Origin: Nephromyces sp. MM_2019
Taxonomy: Eukaryota > Apicomplexa > Aconoidasida > Nephromycida
Direction: 5' to 3'
Length of the DNA stretch: 57,815 bases
Assembly (NCBI GenBank): GCA_015657535.1
Contig: JADHZB010001839.1
Location: 1-57,815, forward strand
Below the pieces are notes generated by a model. It was not told where the DNA came from and did no database searches. It worked only from the letters and a program-made list of their open reading frames with translations. Within the stretch, counting starts at the first letter, position 1, and the number at the start of each line of letters is the position of its first letter. The position numbers were made by a program, and so were the translations under genes. This document shows, in pieces, positions 37,501-49,019 of this stretch.

Positions 37501-38692
37501 AACATATTAAGATATGTTGACACTTGCACGTTAAACGTTTAATCATGGGTATGTAGATATAGCGTGCTCGTTTATGTGTGTGCGTATTTTTAATATGGTT
37601 ATATAGAATATGTAAATAACATGTAAGTAGAAAATTATTCTAATTGGAGTTTGTATGTGCAACACTTGTCAGTATGTAATAAATATATATCTACAATTAT
37701 TGTGTGTGCATTCGTTGATAGGTCTAAACTATGTGTCTTTGTGAATGCATGTGTCTTCTCCGTAGTTTAACACACTTTAAAAACGTTCAAGATATAACCA
37801 AATTCCTTACAAGAATTTAACTTTCCACTTTGTTTAATTTATTTGCTTAGAAACCTAGGTTAACCCCCAATCTATATTTAATATGGCATAACAATATACG
37901 GGGAGTAAATGCACGAAAAATAAATGATGAAGGAATACCATTTGACAAGGCCATGTAAATATACACGGAGGACTGTAAATATCCAACAAATTGATTTCTC
38001 ATTTCATATAGTACGTCCACAGGCTAACAATCACTCATGTTTTGGTTTATATTTATATGTCATAAAACTCTAAATTACATCTGAAAATTGTAAGAATTTC
38101 AAGTTGGCTCGCGATTATATACTTCTAATTTTCAATTGATTGTGTACTTAATTACAATTTGTTTTGAATCTTATCTTTGTGCTATGCTAGTCATTCACTT
38201 TGTATTGGTATTGAAAACTAATTATAATTTGACTAAATATTGAACAAAACTAATTCTAAATTCTGGACCCAAAATGTATAAGGAGATTCTATTCATTACA
38301 TTGATACATTTATACTCAATTTGAAACAAAATCTCTCATACATTATCTGGATGTATCCAGTCAATTTAGAGCAATTTTGGACATATTTTATGATTGCCTA
38401 GTACTTGGGTTTGTATACTAAATTTTTGCTCAGCTTGTACTAAATTTATGTGACGATCGGTAATTACTTTGAACTAGTCTTACACCAAATCTCTCCTATA
38501 TTTGCAATAAAACTAGGTTCTAAATTTGTAAGAAAGCCTTCAATTTTTGACAAGATTTGGGTACGTTATAGTGTAAAGATCATCGCCCTTATTGCCTGAC
38601 TATTTCGTTTTACGTATCGCACATATTTCATGAAGCATACTAATATCCATCAAATTAAATCGATTTGATCTAAGTTCACACGCACAAGATTG
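34539..38692. other. 4.1-kb divergent intergenic region
   Basis: No gene supported over about 4.1 kb between divergent OLA1 and the TOG gene. It has a (TA)n patch at 35212-35219, a second at 35347-35355, and a recurring word GGCTAGGTGCCT at about 35328 and 35434 with related CTAGGCGGCTGCCAAGC near 35372. The size suggests either unseen non-coding transcripts or relaxed spacer. Confidence 0.4.
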
Positions 38693-41600
38693 ATGGGAGA
38701 TAACAAAAGGGCCAATGCATCTGCAGGCCCACCTTTTCGAGGATATCTATTTTCGCCATCACTCATACGAAGAGCTGATTTACTTTCAGATCAACCCATA
38801 GCTTACTACGAGACACCACGGCCTAATTTAGCCCTTTTTGAAACTAACAATAACAATCATATCAATTCACAGCCAAAAGGCCCTGCATGTCCTAATTGGG
38901 ACGTTTGTTGGAAGCCACCAACATCTTCCACTCACTACTCGGAAATATATAATAAGCCCAGGACTAATAACTCTTGGGACCCTGATTGGAAAATCTTATC
39001 TTCAGAGAAGCCATCATCTAATCATAGGAGGGATTTTAGGACTGAATTCTTATCAATGAGACCACATGACCTCAATTATCCTAGAATATCAAATACAAAT
39101 TATCATAAGGAGAGAATAGAAAATGATATACAGAGCTCTTCTAGCTATGGTACAGCAAAAACAAACATGGGTAGCTACTCAAGAAAATTCTCTCAAGGAG
39201 AACCTTATCTACCTTTAAATAAATCTATCAACTATCCACATCCAAGAGGCACCCAACCACAAATGGAACATTGGCCTAAGGTTGAGACTTGCTCTTCAAA
39301 ATCAACCACACCCTACACTTACTATGATAGGCCTACCTCCCCCTCAAAGATTTCTTACAACAAGGATGATTTATATAAAACTTTCAGTATACACACAGAT
39401 CCAGTACATTTAATAGATGGTGCACTTTATCAAGGTTATCAGACTACAGCAAAAGGTTTGAGATACACATACTGAGATAAAATAAACACATTGTATAACA
39501 ATATAGTTTCAGCTAAGAAAACGAACAAATTTCCTCGTCAAGATGGTTGTATGGAGTTTAAAAATGCTAATCACATAATGCCAGAAAGGATGAAAGATGT
39601 ATGTGTGTATAAACTATCTATGCTTTCATATACCAGTGAGTACATTTATGAGTCGTATTTGTGATACAGATAGGATCAGATAATTTAGCTTTGATTCGCA
39701 AGCGTTTCCAACTCAATGATGAGACTAATAATGCATTTATCAAAAGCACAACGTGAGCCTTTATTATTAAATGAGAAACAAATCAATTGCTACATACAGT
39801 ACGATATGTCTGTTCTAAAAATTAATATTTTAGCAATGATGAATGCAAAGGCCACTCCACACCTGTATCCACTCCTGTAAGGTTGGAGAGGAGGCGTTCA
39901 TTATCTGTTGTACCCATTCGAACTGGATGGACAGAAAAAATTGAGCCTATCCTGAATGAAGACTTGTTGAAAACACATAACTTAAATAACAAACTTGAGT
40001 CTGATGACAATGCAAGTGTGCACAACTATCTCAAAAGAGAAAATAATTATAACAGTGCTAAGGGGAGATACGATCTTAATAGCTCTGAAACTCAAATCAG
40101 CAACGCCATCGACACCAATAATTATGCAAGCACTCCCAATTTAGACCTAAGCTGGGATAAGTCGGAGGATGAAACTAAATCTTGCCATGATTTTTATAAA
40201 ACACGGTTAAAGCACAAGTCTCAAGCTAAAACACCACCAAATAAACACATAACTACACCACAGCGTCGTCAATTGAGCGAAAATAAAACCGTATATACAA
40301 CAACTGAGGAGTTAAAGGTTTGTTTAAGAAAGGTGTATTCACCAATATCTTCACCTACACAATATATTACTGAATTAGGATTTTCCAACAACACCAAATA
40401 ACAAATGGTTAGGGGATCTAGTAGTAAGGCTAAAGTTCTCTACAAATGAATGGAACATGAATCTCCAAGCTCTCTTGGACACACGAAGGCTTGCAAAGTA
40501 TCACCCATCAATGTTGTTTCACATGACCCCAATAAGCAATACTTCAGGTCTCAAAGAATTACATCCTGCTCTCTTTATAAGAACATCATTTTTTCTGTAT
40601 ATGTTTTTACAGCTACATTTAATCCCCTAAACCTTCGTATCGTTATTTCTGAAGTAGTTAAATTGTTAAATAGCCCTCGCTCATCGTTAGCAAAACATGC
40701 TGCGCTATGCCTCATGGACTTATATTACTTTGGTGGCAAAAAGATGGTAAGCATAACATACTATAACCTTCAATGCACTCTAATCTTTTCACACACTCTA
40801 AATCTTTATGACATTCTAAATACACAATGTAATCTACCCTAATAATAATGAATGTTATCAGGATCATGTCAATGAAGATATTGTACCATCTTGCCTGAAA
40901 AAGGTTGCTAGATGGATATCAATTTGAAATATGCAATTATTTTTTAATCTTATTCGACAGAGCTCACAAAATTCATCCGATTTCTTAAGCGAAGCTGCGT
41001 ACTGTGTACTTGTCCAAATGTGTAGACACATCACACCTACTAAAGCCCTCAACACTATACTGCATCTAACACATACTAGGTAAGACCACAAGTTATTATC
41101 TTCTAACAAACCCTTGCATTGAAATAAATGTATGGGCTTGCTGTAGTCGCCACCAAGGGTTTAAAACAGTTGGGGTTAAGTGTGTAACAGTACTTATCCA
41201 TAGGTTAAGGGCTCACATTACAAAAACCAAGGAAATATCTGCTGTGATTGAACTTCTCAAAACTGTAAGGACTAAATAGACTTTACTACCAGGTGTATAA
41301 TATTCGAATATCTTGTGTATGAGTATAGACATTATTTGAAGCCTCCTCAGAAATTAGGAATGTTTCCAAAACAGCTCTATTACTATTAATGAGGTGATTT
41401 ACATCTTATTATCTAGATATAACACAACAAATCACCAAATGAAATATCTGTAGGTACATTGGAGATAAAGTAGAAGAATTAATTGATAATGGCACTGTTA
41501 CAGAGGCAGATATAAAGGAGGTATTTAGAATCATTTTGAGTAGAAATAATAGCTATATAAACTTGAGTAGCTAACACTCTTTTATATATGCGAAGCCATA

Positions 41601-41866
41601 CATATTTGTATATTGGTGTATTTATTTTATCCAAATCTGCCCACTCATTTAGACTTGTCTAAATTTATTTTTTGTATCTTTGTTCATTTACATATTATAA
41701 TATTCAGTTTGAAACAGCCACATCAAGGGTTGACGAAAGTCAACTAGACGCTATTCTTGATCCTTATCAGCACACAAACATATTTGGTACTTGTACCCCT
41801 AACAAAATAACTAGCATATCCTATCAACCTGGAATAAAAACTAGGATGAAGGCTCAAGATTACTAA
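38693..41866 (+). CDS. TOG-domain (CLASP_N/TOGARAM-like) microtubule-associated protein
   Basis: About ten exons. Exons 38693-39455, 39513-39598, 39670-39752 and one from 39834 encode a long, low-complexity, Ser/Asn/Pro-rich N-terminal half with basic patches (RLERRRSLS). The C-terminal half is one TOG/HEAT domain resembling TOGARAM (FAM179) and CLASP: NEWNMNLQALLDTRRLAKYHP, then a splice 40547/40613, EVVKLLNSPRSSLAKHAAL, and HEAT helices to the stop at 41866. TOG domains bind tubulin and promote microtubule growth; TOGARAM relatives act in cilia, so a role in subpellicular or flagellar microtubules is plausible. The boundary between the fourth and fifth exons (about 40321-40411) needs a weak donor and is uncertain. 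I do not recognise the N-terminal half. Confidence 0.75.
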
Positions 41867-42756
41867 CTTGATTAAATAAATTAAGCTCTGAATTATCATA
41901 AATTTTTACATATCAATTACTTATAAATTTTGGTAGAAAATTTCCTATTACCACATTGAATATAACTAATTTACTTTTAGTTGCTCATATTTCTTGAGAC
42001 ATTATGAGCCACATACCTATTATTTACAATATATAAACATTATTTATAATTATTTATTTTACTTAATTTGTGTGCACGACTCTATACTTGTTCTTTTCTA
42101 ATCTATGCTAAGTTCTTGACATATTCAAGGGTACTAATATAGACTCGTTCAATATACATTTATTGAATCTTATACGTCTTATTGGAGAACAACATATAAT
42201 AAATAATACTCTACTAATATAATATTGAATAATGTGTATATCATTAACATTCAAACTCTTTGTAAGCTTCTGAATTACATATCTACCTATAATTCACATG
42301 CTACTCGATAATATATATTCTACTTTCACTTAATATTTCATATTATAAATATATTTATATAATGGATAAGTTATACTATCTAATATTTCTAGTGTCTATA
42401 TAGCGATTTATGTTTGAAATGATAATAAACCAATTCTTAATTTAAAGATTGTAAACATTATTAGCTCTTCAATATTTAATTTTGCATTATATAAGCAATA
42501 AAGCTCTTTAAAGAGCTTATTAATTATATCTCTCATAATACATAATTTAACGAAATTATCCTAAATAAGATAATTTTACAATAAAAATTTGAAATTTACA
42601 AAGTTAGAATAATTTGTTTTAGCCCTAGATAGTATGTAAATTACCTAATTAAAAGTCATTTGAAAAGAAAATTTTATTTTATAGTTTATTATGAGTTTAT
42701 TGATCATCAAAAGTGTATTTGAATAAATTGTGTAATTTATTGAACCTTAACGCTCT
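41867..42756. other. Convergent AT-rich spacer
   Basis: Very AT-rich 3' flank between convergent TOG and SF3A2 genes. No feature recognised. Confidence 0.5.
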
Positions 42757-43884
42757 TTACCATCGTACACCAATTGGTAAGAAAGTAGTTGGGCGCTGGG
42801 GAAGTGCAGGCAAAATTTTTTCCATCCTTTGCTGGTAAATCAGAGTAGAGTTGTAAACAGTAAATTGTGTATATGTATGAAATGTATAAAATCTTATTAT
42901 TTTTTACAGAGCATAAAAAATTCATGTTGAATATATTTTGATCTTCTTCATACTTACTTTGAAATGTATTTGAAGGGTATAGACTCGCTTTTGCTTGTCC
43001 CAGTGTGCGTAAAATTTGTTTTCATTGCTTTCTATTTCAGTGTTTGGAATCTTGAAGGCTGAACAGTTTAGGTAGTGTAAATAGAGTTTAGTGATTTCAT
43101 GTTTTAATCAAATAAAGTAGCTATAATCCTTAAGTCATAGATACATTATTACCTATAATTTCATATGGCTCAGCCGCAAAAAGTAGATATTGATAACTTG
43201 GATTTGGTGGATTTTCAACCTATTGTTAGTATAGATAATAAGTCATAAGGAATTGTAGAAAGCATTAAAGGTGATGAGTACTCTTATAATGTACAATCAT
43301 ATTGATGTTAAAGTGAGTAAAACTGTGATTTCTAAGAGGGCTGATTGGTTTATCTTACTCTTTGCTCATAGGCAGACATAAATCGATGTCGTGGGGCAGC
43401 TTCTGCTTCTGGGTATTCAATTTCAAAAAGGAGAGCCTTTTGAAGGCTTTCAGGTTCTCTTAACTTGGTAACACGATAGCCAGGTCGTCCAATCTTCACA
43501 ATTTTCTTACTGCTTACCTGAAGAGGGGATAGCAGTGTTATATATTTTACACAGATCTTCTCCTTTTAATAAGAGGTTTACCTTTAGAGGTTGAGGTTGT
43601 ACTGTACTTTCTGACTTTTCCTTTGCTGCACGTCTTGCAAGGTTCATTTGATGTTTCCTTCCCTGTGTATGTGAGAGGTAGCTTGACTCATTTGTGTGTA
43701 AAGTGAGGCAGAGCTTGCATTCAAATTGGCCGAGGTGATTTTTCATGAAATATGGATCTTTAGAGAGGTCAATTGTCTCAAGAGCGAGTCTTCTTAGCCT
43801 CTCTCGACGGTCCATAGCAATCTCCTGCTCTGAGGCAGGGGCCCCAGATCCGGTCTTATGCCCAACTCTATTCTGGAAGTCCAT
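42757..43884 (-). CDS. SF3A2: Splicing factor 3A subunit 2 (SF3a66, U2 snRNP)
   Basis: Core U2 snRNP protein needed for branch-site recognition and prespliceosome assembly. Five exons, roughly 43884-43582, 43518-43352, a short exon near 43220-43155, one near 43060-42960, and the last ending at 42757, for about 210 residues. The N-terminus MDFQNRVGHKTGSG and the C2H2/matrin-type zinc finger CKLCLTLHTNESSYLSHTQGRKH match the family closely, followed by KIGRPGYRVTK, RHRFMSAYEQ and YQYLLFAAEPYE. The protein ends shortly after that region with a few prolines, lacking the long Pro-rich tail of animal SF3A2. The start ATG is fixed by the conserved first residues. Confidence 0.95.
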
Positions 43885-44762
43885 TGTGTGTCTGTTATTT
43901 TCTTAGTATTTGTGGTCCTATTTGGCCTGAAAATTTTGGCCTAAAATGTATGGGATGGTGAAGGAGATTCGTAAATTTAAAACCTATAACACCTTTTACT
44001 CAAAAAAGTATTCTGCAAAATAAAATATTGCAAGGAATAGATAGATAATTTTATCTGATAATGTTAAAACAAAAACTAAGGGTAATATGAGATTTTTAAT
44101 TGAAATTGGCTAAATTGAGTTAGCAGAAATTCGAAATGAGGGCAGCGTCAGTTTGATATAACTTTTATGTTATGTTTATTTTATCTGCATTGTATAAGCA
44201 TAGAGGTCTTTGTTTTACCAAGTGTAAGCTTAGATAATATGTATGACATATAGTTGTTCATCTGCCTATACTAGGCTAGTGTGTGTTTGTAGATGCTGTA
44301 TGTAAACGTGTGTATGTGTTGCTTTCTTACATGAAATTGTGTGACTTTAGCCCACCAAACACACATCGGTGCTTTTGTCTTTCACCTTACTATGTATGAT
44401 ATGCTTGAAAATCTGCCAACTTTGCAAATAACTTAAATACTTAATACTTATAGAAGTTTCTACTTATATGTTTTGTCTTGGCACTGTCTTTCAAAATAAC
44501 AAAGTATATAGGACATAAGACATGGCATATGTTAGCAATCAACCCAATAGCTTCACTGCTTTGTCAAATTATTAATTACTCTTTACACAAATTGTTGTTA
44601 CAAGCATATTTATTCATAGATTTATTTTGTGACTGCTACTCAGTATTCCATCTAAAATATGATCTATACTCCTTTCAGCATATGATATCAAACTTATATA
44701 TTTTAAATTATGCAAAAGGAAAAATAACTTTAACAAATAAATCGTCAAATTGTTGCCTCAGG
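43885..44762. promoter_or_regulatory. Divergent intergenic region, SF3A2 and methyltransferase
   Basis: Short spacer between divergently transcribed genes, so both promoters must lie here. The frame of the methyltransferase is open back to about 44478 with another ATG at 44529. That stretch looks like translated AT-rich spacer, so I leave it out of the gene. No motif stands out. Confidence 0.4.
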
Positions 44763-46151
44763 ATGGATTTATTTGGCTCATTTAATTATTTTTTTAATAC
44801 AATAAAAAAAGTCTTAAAATTTTGCTCTACAACATTAAAAGAATATTTACTGAAAGGTTTCCTGATTTACTATAAATGGGTCGATTCCAAGGCATCCAAT
44901 GCAACCTTTATACTACTTACAAGGCACTTTGGTTCATTGGCCTTTTATGAACCAAATTTTAATCCAATCTGCTTACCAACACTCTATTCTAATGTAGGAA
45001 ACAAGGCAGGAGTTGAGAATTATTATCCAGACCTATTCCCAGGGTTTCTCAACCTGCGCCTCGACTATGTTGACAGTACAATAAGCGAAAATCTCGTTAA
45101 TTCAAGGGTCTTCAAGTTCGATATGAAGATTATGAAGTTCATAACTCGATTTGTGTTACCAATGCATTATATCGCTCGATTTATATTTCCCACAATTGAA
45201 GGTAGGAGAAATTATTTTATACCGGTGATATTCATACTTATGAGAACACATGGTGGAGATGCCATGATGAGATGGGCGATGTTGTGTGGCCAAGAGCCCC
45301 AGCTCGGGGTTGCAAATTATAAAGAGTTAGATCCTGATCAAGATGAAAAGAAAAAATCTGAATCGAGTAGTTCTACAATTTATCTATCACAACCCATTGA
45401 TAGCTTTAATCAAAAAGTAACTGATAATATAAAAACCAATGGTGTGCAACAAATCATAATTATTGGTGCTGGCTTTGACTGTAGGGCATTCAAATACGCT
45501 GGGCTAAGAAAGTTCGTTTGGAATAAAATGGATGAGGAACAAGAAATAACGCGAATTATGAAACATAAGGGTTATACGAGTGTCCCAGTTTTCGAGGTTG
45601 ATCAGAGTCATGTACAAAGGATCAAAAGGGCAGCTATCAAAAAGGAGTTTGATAGTGAGACATTGGAACGGATTAGTGAAGATGTATATTATTTAACCTG
45701 TGATCTTCAAGTGGATTCTATTAAGGAGTGCTTAGGAAGGGTAGTTGAGCCCTCGGCCTCTACGCTAATCCTTTTCGAGGGTGTCACTTACTATATTGAA
45801 TATAAATATATAGAGAAAACATTCAGAGAGTTAAAAGAATTGTTTACCCAATACCATTCCAATCAGGTTCAAAATTCTTCGCAAAAAGTCTTCATGGTTT
45901 TCGACCATGCAGACAGTTACTTTAATGAATACTTTGACAAACGCCATGCAAGCATTATCACAGATCTAATGAACCCTCCATGCACTACTTTAGATGCTGA
46001 TGGGATCGAAAGCACTGTGGAAAATTTTGGCTGGAAACACATCAAAACCTGGACACAAAGTAATTTTCGGAAAATATATGAAAGTTCTTCCTTGGCTAGT
46101 TTAATAGAATATGGAAATTTTCCTCTTAATATTACTTTGTGTGAAATTTAA
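44763..46151 (+). CDS. Leucine-carboxyl-methyltransferase-family SAM-dependent methyltransferase
   Basis: Single-exon gene of about 462 residues from the ATG at 44763. The SAM-binding motif IIIIGAGFDCRAFKYAG, an acidic loop VFEVDQSHVQR, CDLQVDSIKECL, and ILFEGVTYYIE match the PF04072 methyltransferase family. This family includes protein phosphatase methyltransferase LCMT1, tRNA enzyme TYW4 and many bacterial enzymes of unknown substrate. The N-terminal ~200 residues hold one or two hydrophobic stretches and are not conserved with LCMT1, so I do not assign the substrate. The form resembles the bacterial TIGR00027-type branch more than LCMT1. An alternative ATG at 44529 would add 78 residues. 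Confidence 0.8.
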   Translation: MDLFGSFNYFFNTIKKVLKFCSTTLKEYLLKGFLIYYKWVDSKASNATFILLTRHFGSLAFYEPNFNPICLPTLYSNVGNKAGVENYYPDLFPGFLNLRLDYVDSTISENLVNSRVFKFDMKIMKFITRFVLPMHYIARFIFPTIEGRRNYFIPVIFILMRTHGGDAMMRWAMLCGQEPQLGVANYKELDPDQDEKKKSESSSSTIYLSQPIDSFNQKVTDNIKTNGVQQIIIIGAGFDCRAFKYAGLRKFVWNKMDEEQEITRIMKHKGYTSVPVFEVDQSHVQRIKRAAIKKEFDSETLERISEDVYYLTCDLQVDSIKECLGRVVEPSASTLILFEGVTYYIEYKYIEKTFRELKELFTQYHSNQVQNSSQKVFMVFDHADSYFNEYFDKRHASIITDLMNPPCTTLDADGIESTVENFGWKHIKTWTQSNFRKIYESSSLASLIEYGNFPLNITLCEI

Positions 46152-47675
46152 AGTTTTAATTTTAATTAGTATTTCTTTTAATTGTTACAATGTCGAAAAT
46201 AACTTATCCCAAATAGCAGAAAAAAACTTGCTTAAAACAGAAAAGATAATAATTGTATTAGTTCAAGCTGTAGTTATAAATTCATATTTAATAAGAGACT
46301 TTTTATTGCAAATTGTATTTTATCTGAACTTGAATTATATTTCAGTGAGTTTTGAATTTGCAAATCTGTCTGAAAAAGAAATCCAATTTACATTTCTACA
46401 AGTTTATGATTGTAATAATTACTTCATTGATCGAATTTTGTGCCCATGTCTTGAATTCCATATTTTCAGTTGCCTCTACAGCTTCTTTAAAAAGAAGTAA
46501 CTCAACTTATCTAAAAGCTCTGATTAGGAATAATTACCTATAGCTTGTAAGTTTTGATAATAATTTTGAAGGATCTTGCCCGCCTTCTTACACATATACT
46601 AATAATCATTATTAGCATTATAACTAAATTTTTATCTAAGTTGTTATAAAATTCTCACTTTTAGATTTTGATGCTCATGAGCCCAATTAGATCTAGCCTC
46701 AGTCTTGTTTAGAGCATGTTGTTCTTTGCATTTGAGAAACTATCGGATTTTGTTGAAATGATTAATGTCTTTATTTTGTTTGGAAAATACCTTTTTTTTG
46801 TAATTATTGATTAGTTCTTTGTATTCTTCTGATGAATGTAAACTTTCCATTGGTCTCTTCCTAGAAGATGTCTGTTTACTTGTGCTGAAAAATTTAAATT
46901 TTTTACTTCTTTTTTTAATTTCAATTTCACCTATTTAAAGTATCAAAATCCTGATTTACGCTTCTAATTTCATAAGGTTTGTACATTTTGGTTAAAATAT
47001 TTAATTAAAACTGGCACAAAATATCAGGGAGTATAATTTGAGTTGAGCTAAATGACTTACTCTGCTAGAAAATAAATGTAGGTACACTTGTGTTTTATTG
47101 AAGATGTATCATTCAAAAAGAATCTAAACAGACTTTTGTCTGTATTTTGGCGTAAAATTTTAAACAGTCGAGGTTAGCAATGAAAATTGCAAAAGCTCTT
47201 ATCTTTGAAGCAATTTTTCCAAGTTAGTTTTAAAATTGAAATGCTTATTTAGGTACCATTACTTATTTATGTGAATTCTAATGCACAAATTATATTACAT
47301 ATATAAGAAACTGTCAACAAAACATTTTATTTTATATACACTTGTCTCAATTTCTACAACACCTCTTGTTATATACACCTACTTTTAGATTTCAAAACTA
47401 CGAGATTAATATGCCAACAAAATGTTTGTATAATTGCAATATACACCTCCCAATTTAACAACTTTCAGGCCTTAAGTAATGAAAATCATATCACACCAAC
47501 TGTGTTTCTATTTATAATCAAGCATCTGCATGTGTCGAGTTGTAATTATGCTAAATATTAAATTATATAAAAACACTTCTTTTAACTATGTTACATTTAA
47601 TGTTATATCTAGATAGACCTTCAACTATTATATCACTTTTGTTTTAATTTTTTTGTTGTACAGCTGCCACCGAAG
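46152..47675. other. Convergent AT-rich spacer
   Basis: About 1.5 kb between convergent genes. A short open frame directly after the methyltransferase stop (46111-46500) looks like AT-rich chance coding, not a gene. Confidence 0.45.
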
Positions 47676-48583
47676 TTAGGATTGATTTTTATAGGAAAAT
47701 TCCTTGATTTCATTAATTCCTTCCCTCATCTTTTCGTTTACTTTATCTATGGGATAAAGCTTTTCATCTAGGCTTTGTGATATAGAGATAATTATTCTCT
47801 TAAATTCCTCTGAGTGCTCCAAAAGTTTGTCTTCGTTCTCTTTTTCAAAAGAAGAATTTGATAAAATCAAAAGTTGATTATCACAATTGCATTAAAAAAT
47901 ACATTGAAAGAGAAATTGTCAACTTTCCTCATTATAAAATATAAATCACAATCTAAAAAGATTAATTAGCTAGTTATGAGACTAATAAAATAAACAGCAT
48001 TGAGTAAACTCAAAATTATAGGAATAGCAAAATATTACATATAACTCTTACTAAACTTTTACCAGCTATTAACTTGTCCAAGTTCAAAATTTTTTCTTCA
48101 ATTTTACAAGCCTCTAAATCTCTCTGCTCGCTCTCTAATCTATTTCTCATGAGTTGTTCTTGCAAGTCTTTACCCATATTGATTAATTTTGATTTCAATT
48201 TTGGCTCAGCTAGAGACACCATTTGTTCGATACTGTTTAAAACTGCCCTCGTTAATTCCTTTTCTTTATTAAGGTCCTTAACCAATCCTTCAGCCTAAAA
48301 TTATAGAAAATTAGATAGTTTTGTATTTGTTATTATGGCTATATTGTATTGTCGAATAATTTTAGTTTTGCATTTGCTTACAATTGTTTTTGAATAATAA
48401 AAATCATATACATGTTTAAACCTTTTGGGATGAAGCATTCAATAATTGATACTCAGCTATCAAATCACTTTGAACAGATAACAAGTGATTTTTCAAACAC
48501 TCTAAACGGCCCACTAGTTCACCTTTTTTCTCGTCATTGGTTTTCTTCCTAAACTTAATTTTGTCATTTTTGCGTTGCTTCAT
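47676..48583 (-). CDS. Small coiled-coil protein, unknown function
   Basis: Three exons, 48583-48422, 48294-48052 and about 47845-47676, join in phase to give roughly 190 residues. The start follows a basic leader (MKQRKNDKIKFRKK). The whole product is charged and helical with heptad-like leucine spacing (for example LVKDLNKEKEL and LESEQRDLEACKIEEKIL), so a coiled coil is likely. There is no transmembrane segment or recognised domain. The last acceptor is one of two adjacent AGs. It could be a cytoskeletal, kinetochore or vesicle-tether component; I cannot tell which. Confidence 0.65.
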
Positions 48584-49019
48584 TTTTTTGTTTTAACTTA
48601 GCATTGATATTTTAAGAGATGTTCAATTATAAATATGAATATATTGATACATAATTATAAGTGTTCAAATGGCTTAAGGTTTTCTAGTACATTTTCTGTT
48701 TGTAGATTTCCTAGTATATTTTATAAACGTTCAGAAAGTACTAATGGATACCTGATTGGGATTAAATGGGCGGATATATATACAAGAAAACTGTCATTTC
48801 CAATTCTGAAAGCATGTTTCATTCAAGAGTGATGACTTTAAATGATTGGATGAATATCAATTTTCAATTTAAAAATTGTGGGAAATAAGCTCATGAATTA
48901 TTCTTTAAGGTGAACCCAAAGCTTTGTTGATATTTTCTTTAAATCAAACTCCATTTTCATATACTTGCTAAAATGTACACATTTTGAGAATCTAAAAAGC
49001 TCAGACTACTCAGCAAATT
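48584..49019. promoter_or_regulatory. Divergent spacer, coiled-coil and solenoid genes
   Basis: Both promoters must lie within this interval. A small open frame (48823-48897) could hold a first exon of the downstream gene, but I cannot join it confidently. Confidence 0.35.

Noticed and set aside
46111..46543. Open frames after the methyltransferase stop
   Set aside because: AT-rich composition, overlap with the end of the methyltransferase, and no domain or splice support.
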